DNA from: Fibrobacteraceae bacterium
Lineage (GTDB): Bacteria; Fibrobacterota; Fibrobacteria; Fibrobacterales; Fibrobacteraceae
Direction: 5' to 3'
DNA length: 64,000 nt
Assembly: GCA_017631885.1 (NCBI GenBank)
Contig: JAGBSH010000028.1
Span: forward strand, 124,001-188,000
Shown: positions 25,642-33,981 of the stretch, in pieces
How positions within the stretch are numbered: position 1 is the first letter of the stretch
Layout of the letters: every line of letters starts with the position of its first letter
Notes under the pieces: model-generated
The model's input: the letters and a program-made list of their open reading frames with translations, nothing else
Databases searched by the model: none
What the model was told of the DNA's origin: nothing
Translations under genes and position numbers: made by a program

Positions 25642-25947
25642 CTAGAATCCCCATGCATATTGTGGCGTAATTAAAGTTTGCTCATTATAAGATTTACATT
25701 CATCTACAGAAGGAACCTTACCGAAAAGGACATTTTCTTCAGAATCAATCAAAGCAACTCCACAAACTAATTTATCAAAAATACTCCAATCTGTTAAATG
25801 AAGGCCAATGTTTCCTTCAACAACAGACTCATTCGGGTAAAGCAAGTATTCATCAAAATACATATCTAATTCCCAAACATTTTCACCAACGTTTTTAAGG
25901 CTAGGTTTAGACACTGGGGTGTACCAATCACTGTTCCCAATATCCAA
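25642..25947 (-). CDS. Small protein of the lipoprotein array (intact copy)
   Basis: About 101 residues, soluble, no signal sequence, not recognised. Key stretch: ELDMYFDEYLLYPNESVVEG, then HLTDWSIFDKLVCGVALID. The TTG at 25947 is the longest recognised start, but AGGAG lies 6 bp before an in-frame ATT at 25959, so a rare ATT start is possible. It overlaps the end of lipoprotein 2 by 20 bp and ends 1 bp before lipoprotein 1. About 73 codons are nearly identical to the broken copy at 27189-27416. Confidence 0.65.
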   Translation of the reverse strand: MDIGNSDWYTPVSKPSLKNVGENVWELDMYFDEYLLYPNESVVEGNIGLHLTDWSIFDKLVCGVALIDSEENVLFGKVPSVDECKSYNEQTLITPQYAWGF

Positions 25948-27187
25948 ACCCGCTAAAATCCGATTCTCCTGCGATTGCTGTATCTAGGTCGCTTAAAGGC
26001 ATTTTAAATAAACCTTCCCATGCGGCAGCATAGATTGTGTCGCCAATAATATCTAAACTATATGTAGCATTTGTGCTAACACACCCTTCACCTTCTTTAC
26101 ACCAACCAAGTTTAATTTTACGCCAACCTTTTAAGATATTTCCATAAGGTTCGCCATAATCTCCCATATATACCTTTGGACAAGGATTATCTCCAGAAAT
26201 AAAAAGGTGTTTTCCATCTGTAACCACATCTTTTATCCTATACAGTGAACTTCTATATATGTTATAAGAGGTGTCACCTGTTGCATACACTACTGTTGGG
26301 AGAATCATGCTATCCAATGCAAGCCAATTATTCGCACCATCCCATTGATAAATGCGACTATTTGTTCCATCAACAGCTATCAGATTGTCCTTGTAAACAA
26401 TAAGATCCTGGACAGCATAGACATCGTAGTTATCAGAATTCCACCTCATCTTTGGAAATTTGGGTAATTCAGTCCATGAAAGAGTATTGCCATCTAATTT
26501 CCAGACGCCATCTATTGTACAAACATATAAATTTTTACCTAGTTCTATAGCATCTACAAAATAAAGTGGGTCTGTTAGACTTTCATTGTATATATCCTTG
26601 CGAACACGAGGAATCTGTAACTCTTGCCACCCAGAATTATTCTGTAAAAAAACCTTCGCATGATAACCCAAGATTTCATCATATCCTGCCATACTAACAA
26701 TTAGTTTTCCACCAAACCTATGAATTCCATAAATATGATACCACAAGGAATCTTTTGAACTTTTTACATTCAAATTAGTCCATTCTTTTTTTTCAGGATT
26801 ATACTCAATAACCTCCGAGTTATAAGTCCCTACGTAAATACCAAGGGAATCTGCATAAAGAGTCTTCACATATGCTTTTGTTGGAGGCTCTAAAGTATCC
26901 CAAATTCCAGAACCTATTTTAGATATAAAAAGTCTAGGTGAATATGTCGATGTTCCAGGTTTGCCTTCTATAGGACTTGTCCATGCATCCATCAAAACAA
27001 GCCAGTTCCCAGAATGCGTTACTTTTTGGAGACCACCGCCCCGTTGTGAAGAAATCACAGGAGTAAAACCTGCACTTCGCCAACCCATAACAGATTCTTG
27101 AGTAGCTTCACTTTGAGAATTTACGCTTGTATCTTCAGTACATGCCACAATAAGGAATAAAATTACAAGAGTAAATAACTTTTTCAT
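25928..27187 (-). CDS. Beta-propeller-like lipoprotein 2
   Basis: A 419-residue lipoprotein with lipobox LIVAC and a Ser/Thr/Gln-rich linker. It has the same propeller-like layout as lipoprotein 1 (SLGIYVGTYNSEVIEYN, GKNLYVCTIDGVWKLDG, DNLIAVDGTNSRIYQWDG, GKHLFISGDN, GDTIYAAAWEGLFKM), but only moderate identity to it, so the two are old duplicates. GGAG lies 8 bp before the ATG at 27187. The start is 1 bp after the stop of the broken small gene, the same junction as between the intact small gene and lipoprotein 1. Confidence 0.7.
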   Translation of the reverse strand: MKKLFTLVILFLIVACTEDTSVNSQSEATQESVMGWRSAGFTPVISSQRGGGLQKVTHSGNWLVLMDAWTSPIEGKPGTSTYSPRLFISKIGSGIWDTLEPPTKAYVKTLYADSLGIYVGTYNSEVIEYNPEKKEWTNLNVKSSKDSLWYHIYGIHRFGGKLIVSMAGYDEILGYHAKVFLQNNSGWQELQIPRVRKDIYNESLTDPLYFVDAIELGKNLYVCTIDGVWKLDGNTLSWTELPKFPKMRWNSDNYDVYAVQDLIVYKDNLIAVDGTNSRIYQWDGANNWLALDSMILPTVVYATGDTSYNIYRSSLYRIKDVVTDGKHLFISGDNPCPKVYMGDYGEPYGNILKGWRKIKLGWCKEGEGCVSTNATYSLDIIGDTIYAAAWEGLFKMPLSDLDTAIAGESDFSGFGYWEQ

Positions 27188-27188
27188 A

Positions 27189-27416
27189 TTAATAACTCCA
27201 AGCATATTGTGGCGTAATTAAAGTTTGCTCATTATAAGATTTACATTCATCTACAGAAGGAACCTTACCAAAAAGAACATTTCCTTCAGAATCAATCAAA
27301 GCGACTCCACAAACTAATTTATCAAAAATACTCCAATCTGTTAAATGCAAACCAATGTTCCCCTCAACAACAGATTCATTCGGGTAAAGCAAGTATTCAT
27401 CAAAATACATATCCAA
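27189..27416 (-). pseudogene. Small protein of the lipoprotein array (5'-truncated copy)
   Basis: Seventy-five codons from a TTG, matching the C-terminal three quarters of the intact small protein with three differences in 73 residues. Upstream, the frame is closed by TGA. Restoring about 7 bp near 27410 joins it to a readable extension (GENVWELDMY in the intact gene, NENIVW here), so a small deletion probably broke the gene. Nucleotide differences are mostly synonymous, so the break looks recent, or a shortened protein is still made. Confidence 0.6.
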
Positions 27417-27720
27417 ACAATATTTTCATTACATTCTACCTTAACTTTCAAAAAAGACCACCGAAATATAATAAAGGAAAACTTCTTGTTGTAATTTTCT
27501 TGTAAGAAAAATAAAGCCTTATGAGAACAATTGAATGTAAATTCACTACGAGCAAATTATATTCTAAATAAAGTAAAAAAATCAAACCATAATTCAAATA
27601 GATTCATACAAAAGTAGCCCGACGCCATAACAGACATTTCTTCATATACGGGACCAAGCATAATCAGTTATTTTCAAAACTTAAACACTCTTTCTCATGA
27701 CCGCCAGAAGGCTTTTATGG

Positions 27721-27745
27721 AACTACCGGCGTAGCCGGTAGTTTT
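27721..27745 (+). terminator. Hairpin with T tract, between array and guaB
   Basis: AACTACCGGC pairs with GCCGGTAGTT across a GTA loop, followed by TTTT. It points toward guaB; no plus-strand gene precedes it, so it may act as an insulator or belong to an unseen transcript. Confidence 0.6.
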
Positions 27746-27755
27746 CTGTATACAA

Positions 27756-27783
27756 AAAAACCTATGCTTTCGCATAGGTTTTT
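27756..27783. terminator. Terminator after guaB
   Basis: AAAAACCTATGC pairs with GCATAGGTTTTT across a TTTC loop, 5 bp after the guaB stop. The A and T flanks allow use on both strands. Confidence 0.9.
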
Positions 27784-27787
27784 ACTT

Positions 27788-29284
<1,497 letters not shown>

Positions 29285-29434
29285 CTATTAAAACATTTTT
29301 TGCCTTTTAAAAAACACAGTTTTTAGGCTAAATAGCAATTAAAGAAATCTCCTTCTAACGCCCATTGGAACAATTTTAAAATAAATGGTAGTGTAATCTT
29401 TATACGAACTAAGATTTTCAACCAAAAGGAATAT

Positions 29435-29986
29435 TCACTTTCCGTTATAGCGTTCCATACAAGTTTCTATGCCATTTTTTAAATAGCAGTTAAGTAGTGC
29501 CGGAATTTTTTCAAGCGTTTTATTGAATATTTCTCTGTCGTCTTTGCTGAATTTAGCTAGCACCCAATTAGAAAGGTCGTAATGTTCTGGGCATTTTCCA
29601 ACACCTAAACGAATACGCATAAACTGGTCACCAATTTTTTCAATAATGTTGCGAAGCCCGTTTTGCCCACCATGACTCCCCTTTGCCCTGATACGAATGC
29701 GGCCTAAATCCAAATTCACATCATCAGAAATAACGATAAGATTAGTTGGTTTAATTTTATACCAAGTCATTAAAGCTTGTACCGATTCACCGCTTAAATT
29801 CATATAAGTTTGCGGTTTTACCAAAAGAACATCTTCTGAAGCTATTTGAATTTTTTGCGTTAAAGCCTTGTGTTCTGATTTCCAGTTTGAAGATTCGGCA
29901 AGTGTATCTACAGCTAAAAAACCCGCATTGTGGTGGGTATTTTCATATTGCGAGCCAGGGTTTCCAAGTCCAACGACTAAATACAT
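29435..29986 (-). CDS. pth: Peptidyl-tRNA hydrolase
   Basis: A 183-residue enzyme recycling peptidyl-tRNA released from stalled ribosomes. The signature VVGLGNPGSQYENTHHNAGF covers residues 4-23 with catalytic H19. The second motif ISDDVNLDLGRIRIRAKGSHGGQNGLRNI (about residues 88-115) holds the conserved Asp and the GSxGGxNGLxxI helix. Length is normal. GGAG lies 5-6 bp before the ATG. It ends the ruvX-lipoprotein-pdxA-Nudix-pth operon. Confidence 0.96.
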   Translation of the reverse strand: MYLVVGLGNPGSQYENTHHNAGFLAVDTLAESSNWKSEHKALTQKIQIASEDVLLVKPQTYMNLSGESVQALMTWYKIKPTNLIVISDDVNLDLGRIRIRAKGSHGGQNGLRNIIEKIGDQFMRIRLGVGKCPEHYDLSNWVLAKFSKDDREIFNKTLEKIPALLNCYLKNGIETCMERYNGK

Positions 29987-30005
29987 AACTTCTCCGGTTT
30001 AAAAT

Positions 30006-30749
30006 TTATGGGGCTTGCATCTGTGTGCGAGAAAGCCTGCCTTTACTTTCAAGGTAACGCTCATACATAAAAAGCGCAATTAAATTTTTGCCATCAAGGA
30101 ATTTTTTAGAAGCTTCTTCGTAAGGTAAAACTTCTGTGCGAATCCATTCTTCTTCTTTTGTATAACTTTGTTCTTTACCATTTAAACTTTCAAGTTCTTC
30201 TCGTGTGACAGTGCGTTCTATTGCATACAAACGAATTTTTTCATCAAGAAGTCCGCAAGATGCCGCAAAGCCTTCTACATTTTCTCCATGGAAAAAAGCA
30301 GTCAAGTCTATGAGTTCTTCTTTTGACGCTTTGATTTGGGCTTCTTCTTCAAGTTCTGCAAGTGCTACTTTTGAATAGTCCCCGGACCAATCTAAAATGC
30401 CCGCAGGAATTTCAAGAGATGAATGTTCGGCTATTGGAAATCTAGGTTGTCTGACTAAAAGTAAATAAGGTTTTCCTTCGCAATAAAGAACAACAAGAAC
30501 ACCTACTGCATTACCACGCAATAAAACTATCCCATGAACAGGCCTAGAATCTGGTAAAAAAGCTTTGGCTTTCAACTTTATAAACAAAGGATTCTTTGAA
30601 TTGAAACGAAAATCAACAGAAGAAAAATGAATTTCTTCAACTAAAAATTTTTGCTCTATTTGCTTTAACCAATCTAGGTACAATTTAGAAGAGACAATAG
30701 CGTCTCTGTCATTTTCATTTATTTCTGCAGAAAAAGAATACTTAATCAT
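30006..30749 (-). CDS. Nudix hydrolase resembling plant ADP-sugar diphosphatase NUDT14
   Basis: A 247-residue Nudix-fold protein. The Nudix region is EIPAGILDWSGDYSKVALAE followed by LEEEAQI (about residues 125-150). Compared with GX5EX7REUXEEXGU, the first Glu is Gly, the Arg is Ala and the second Gly is Gln, while the AELEEEA core acids remain. The context (IDLTAFF, a basic turn, LNGKE, then LPYEE and ALFMYERY) resembles eukaryotic NUDT14-type ADP-/UDP-sugar diphosphatases more than bacterial NudF. Hydrolysis of a nucleotide sugar is likely if the site is still active. It starts 10 bp after pdxA with no Shine-Dalgarno. Confidence 0.75.
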   Translation of the reverse strand: MIKYSFSAEINENDRDAIVSSKLYLDWLKQIEQKFLVEEIHFSSVDFRFNSKNPLFIKLKAKAFLPDSRPVHGIVLLRGNAVGVLVVLYCEGKPYLLLVRQPRFPIAEHSSLEIPAGILDWSGDYSKVALAELEEEAQIKASKEELIDLTAFFHGENVEGFAASCGLLDEKIRLYAIERTVTREELESLNGKEQSYTKEEEWIRTEVLPYEEASKKFLDGKNLIALFMYERYLESKGRLSRTQMQAP

Positions 30750-30759
30750 AATGAATCAA

Positions 30760-31785
30760 CTAATCAAGGGCCAAACAATCTGCTAATTCTAAAGCATCTT
30801 TTAAAGAATTCGCATCAGCAATTCCTTGCCAAGCAATATCAAAACCTGTTCCATGATCAACACTTGTCCGAATCACCGGTAATCCAAGCGTTGTATTGAC
30901 TCCACCTGTTTTTTTAACTTGCCCTAATTGAAAGAGCAAAGTTTTTGTCACGATATGCCCTTGGTCATGATACATGGCTACAACGCCATCAAAAGCACCA
31001 CTGCGAAGTTTAGGGAAAATCACATCTCCTGGGAACGGGCCTTCTGCTTTAATTTTTTTCTTTTTCAATTCACGAATTGCCGGAATAATTTCTTCTATTT
31101 CTTCTGTTCCAAAAAGCCCGCCTTCGCCGGCATGTGGATTTAACCCAGCGATTCCTAAGCAAGGTGTTTTCACTTTTTTATAGCGAATTAAAAAATCATT
31201 AAGGAGTGTTGCCGTTTTTAAAATACGTTCTTTTTTTGCTCTGTCACAAGCTTCACATAAAGACACATGCGTACTTACATGAGCCACAACCCAATCTTTA
31301 TGAACAAGGCAAAGTACGGGGCGCGAATCGCCGCACATTTCACCGATAAATTCTGTATGTCCTTGAAAGCCAGGAACTGTTTTTTCTACAGATTCTTTAC
31401 AAAGTGGGGCTGTTACAACTGCCGCCGCTCTTTTTTCAAGACATAATTTTGTTGCTTCACGAACCCAGGCAATACTTGCTTTCCCTGCTTCTTTACAAAT
31501 TTTCCCTGGACGAATTTTTCCTTTAAAATTAACGCCACAAGAAAGCACCGGAATCATCCCTAATTCACAAGCTTTTTTCGCTTCTTCAGGAGTTTCAATC
31601 AGAACAGCTTCTTTAGAAATGCCTTTTAAAGCAAGTGCTGAAAGCACAACCTGAAAGTCCCCAACTAAAGCGATAGGGCGTTTGACGCGATGTTTCATTT
31701 TCCAAAGAGAAACAGCAATTTCTGGACCAATCCCGTTTGGGTCTCCAATAGTAACAAGTAAAGGCAAAAGATTTTTTTTAGCCAT
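30760..31785 (-). CDS. pdxA: 4-hydroxythreonine-4-phosphate dehydrogenase PdxA
   Basis: A 341-residue PdxA-family dehydrogenase for pyridoxal-phosphate synthesis by the DXP-dependent route. The N-terminal TIGDPNGIGPEI is at about residues 12-23. Metal-ligand histidines are in GFQGHTEFIGE near 137, LNPHAGEGGLFGTEE near 213 and MYHDQGHIVTK near 268. A related PdxA2 subgroup acts on 4-phosphoerythronate-type substrates; operon context (no sugar catabolism genes) favours vitamin B6. AAGGAA lies 5 bp before the ATG. No pdxJ is in the window. Confidence 0.9.
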   Translation of the reverse strand: MAKKNLLPLLVTIGDPNGIGPEIAVSLWKMKHRVKRPIALVGDFQVVLSALALKGISKEAVLIETPEEAKKACELGMIPVLSCGVNFKGKIRPGKICKEAGKASIAWVREATKLCLEKRAAAVVTAPLCKESVEKTVPGFQGHTEFIGEMCGDSRPVLCLVHKDWVVAHVSTHVSLCEACDRAKKERILKTATLLNDFLIRYKKVKTPCLGIAGLNPHAGEGGLFGTEEIEEIIPAIRELKKKKIKAEGPFPGDVIFPKLRSGAFDGVVAMYHDQGHIVTKTLLFQLGQVKKTGGVNTTLGLPVIRTSVDHGTGFDIAWQGIADANSLKDALELADCLALD

Positions 31786-31794
31786 AAAAATTCC

Positions 31795-32832
31795 TTATAA
31801 TGTATCGCGGCCTATTTCTGCATTTTTAAAAACAGAGTAAAGAGAATCGTCATAAGAGACTTTTTCTCCTGTCCGCAAATCATAAAACATCAAAGAAGAA
31901 TCCGGGTTTGTAATGTAATCTTTTTCAGATTCTGGTTTGAATATTTCTTCTGTTATTTGAACTTTTGTCTTATGAGAAATGTTTGAATAAGACAATTTGT
32001 TCAACATTCCTCCCTTTGGCATTTCTTGAATTAAAAACCAGGAATAATACCAAAGTGTGTCTAAGCGTTCATTCAATTTACCTAATGCAAGGGAATCATT
32101 TTTCCAATCTCGCTGCAAACAATAACGCAGCGTTGAATCTTTACAAGTCAATCGAATCGGAACAAGATTTGTATCTCGCAAAGACCAAGAATTTGGATAC
32201 AAAGTATCTAGCTTTGTTTCGCAAGTATCTACAATATAAGTACAACGAGATTCCATTGTCCTCCAATAGAATGTACGTTCTTGTAACGAATCGATTTTTT
32301 TTAGAATCGAAGGTTCGCCTTTTGTTTTACGCGGTAAAAGGTAAGGGTCTGCAAAAGAAGAATCAATATAAATTTCAAATGTATCTTTCAAAAAATCACC
32401 ATTTCTTAAGAAAATAGAATCTTCAAGTTCTCCTTGAGAATCCATAACCCGAATTTCTTGATAGGATTTCCAAGAATCTGATGGCGGTATAGAAATCAAT
32501 GTTTCTGGAAAAAATAATGGAGACGCACAATCCGTTGCTGAAAGAGAAAAATGAATTATTGGCTTTAAAAAGAGTATGGAATCTTCTTTTGACTCTTCAA
32601 ATGAAATATTTTCTAAAAAACAATTTGACAAAGTCCAAATGCTATCTAAAACAACGCGAAGCGTGTCTTTTCGTAAATGAATAAAGTTTCCGGAATCTAA
32701 AGAGGCAAACAAAGCAAAGCCCGAATAATCACCTTCTAGTTCTTCTGGATAAATAGAAATAGGGCCGTCTTCAGAATAAGAACAAGAATAAATACAAATC
32801 GCCGTTAAAAGAGCAAAAAGAAATTTTATCAT
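31795..32832 (-). CDS. Lipoprotein of unknown function
   Basis: A 345-residue lipoprotein, not recognised. The lipobox is IYSC with acylated C17. The mature part is rich in Ser, Asp, Leu and paired Cys residues (C69, then C102, CTYIVDTCETKLD near 195, CKDSTLRYC near 230) that may form disulfides. Strand-like blocks alternate with DSIFLRNGDFLKDTFEIYID-type turns. It is translationally coupled to ruvX by an ATGA overlap and lies 9 bp before pdxA, but the partners give no clue to its role. Confidence 0.65.
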   Translation of the reverse strand: MIKFLFALLTAICIYSCSYSEDGPISIYPEELEGDYSGFALFASLDSGNFIHLRKDTLRVVLDSIWTLSNCFLENISFEESKEDSILFLKPIIHFSLSATDCASPLFFPETLISIPPSDSWKSYQEIRVMDSQGELEDSIFLRNGDFLKDTFEIYIDSSFADPYLLPRKTKGEPSILKKIDSLQERTFYWRTMESRCTYIVDTCETKLDTLYPNSWSLRDTNLVPIRLTCKDSTLRYCLQRDWKNDSLALGKLNERLDTLWYYSWFLIQEMPKGGMLNKLSYSNISHKTKVQITEEIFKPESEKDYITNPDSSLMFYDLRTGEKVSYDDSLYSVFKNAEIGRDTL

Positions 32833-33242
32833 ACATTGTTATCCAAAAAATTCTGAAGAATAATTGATGCAGCTTCACAATCAATTATTCCTTTGGCATT
32901 CTTTTTTTTCTTTTTACTTAAGTAAGACGTGCGTTCTAAAGCCTGAACACTTGTATAAGATTCGTCTTGTGTGTAAACTGGAATTTCAGGAAAATGATTT
33001 TTTAATTCAACAATAAATGCTTCAACGACAACATTTTTCCCATTAGTTCTTCCATCAGGATGATAAGGCATACCGACAACAAAACAATCTATTTTTTCTT
33101 TTTGTTGGATTTCTGTCAAGCGTTCAAAAAGGTTTTCTTTTTTCTGGTCAATCGTCACCCGCGGAAAAGCCCAGCGCAGTTCAGAATCTGCAAAAGCAAT
33201 CCCTACACGATGTTCGCCATAATCTATGCCTAAATAATTCAT
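32829..33242 (-). CDS. ruvX: RuvX/YqgF-type Holliday-junction resolvase / pre-16S rRNA nuclease
   Basis: A 137-residue RNase H-fold protein. The N-terminal GIDYGEHRVGIAFAD holds the first catalytic Asp (D7). The VGMPYHPDGR segment near 58 is the family's GxPxxxxG block, the TQDESYTS block near 92 holds the second acid, and the last acid is in IIDCEAASIIL near 120. YqgF proteins take part in maturation of the 16S rRNA 5' end, and related members resolve Holliday junctions. It heads the five-gene operon to pth. Confidence 0.92.
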   Translation of the reverse strand: MNYLGIDYGEHRVGIAFADSELRWAFPRVTIDQKKENLFERLTEIQQKEKIDCFVVGMPYHPDGRTNGKNVVVEAFIVELKNHFPEIPVYTQDESYTSVQALERTSYLSKKKKKNAKGIIDCEAASIILQNFLDNNV

Positions 33243-33462
33243 TTCAATCCTTTAAAAGAACTTTTAGAAATTAGAAAAATATTTCTTTTTGGTTTTAATC
33301 GCTATAAACAAATTGCCCGGAATGATAAAACCTGCTGATTATTTTTGCCACTTATTTTTCAAAATATTCAACATAAATAAGAAACACAAAAATAAAATAC
33401 ATTGTTCATCACTTTACTAAAAAGTATATTTAACAAGAAATTTCTTTTATTGCTTTTACTCT

Positions 33463-33981
33463 ATGGATTACGTTTTTCTGATTTTAGCCATTTTGTTTGC
33501 TCTTACTGGTTTAGCTGGGGCTGTTTTACCCGTTATTCCAGGGCCACCGATAAGTTACATTGCTTTACTTTTTCTACTTGCTTTGCCAACAGAAGAAGCT
33601 AATTGGATTTTTTTACTAGCAACAGGAATTTTAGCCGTTCTGATTACAGTTCTTGATTACATTGTTCCAATTTATGGCACAAAAAAATTAGGTGGGACAA
33701 AATACGGAATCTGGGGTTCTACTATAGGGCTTGTTGTGGGCATGTTTGTTTTACCGCTTCTTGGAATTGTTATTGGACCTTTTGGTTTAATCGGAATAAT
33801 TGCCGGCCCCTTTGTTGGTGCGTACATTGGAGAAATCATTGCCAAGAACAACGAAAAAGCATTAAAAGCCGCTTGGGGTTCTTTCCTTGGTTTTTTAGCG
33901 AGTACTTTTTTAAAAGTTGCTTATGGTATTTTTGTTCTTGTAATGGTTATTATTTCAAGCGTTGAATTCTTTTCAAATTAA
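33463..33981 (+). CDS. DUF456-family membrane protein
   Basis: A 172-residue protein of five or so membrane helices with many Gly residues. The loop AVLPVIPGPPISYIALL near residue 23 and LDYIVPIYGTKKLGGTKYG near 65 (Gly-Thr-Lys-Lys-xGG-Tx-Gly) are the conserved DUF456 blocks. A second Pro-Gly-rich re-entrant stretch (GPFGLIGIIAGPFVGAYIGE) lies near 105. The function of this family is unknown. It stands alone between divergent ruvX and convergent mfd, overlapping the mfd stop by 4 bp. Confidence 0.85.
   Translation: MDYVFLILAILFALTGLAGAVLPVIPGPPISYIALLFLLALPTEEANWIFLLATGILAVLITVLDYIVPIYGTKKLGGTKYGIWGSTIGLVVGMFVLPLLGIVIGPFGLIGIIAGPFVGAYIGEIIAKNNEKALKAAWGSFLGFLASTFLKVAYGIFVLVMVIISSVEFFSN

Larger units (their letters stand above)
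27417..27787. other. Intergenic region between lipoprotein array and guaB
   Basis: This 371-bp gap holds, next to the array, a possible remnant of the small gene's 5' end (to about 27550), then AT-rich DNA that should carry the array's promoter, and two hairpins next to guaB. No open gene was found in it. Confidence 0.6.
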
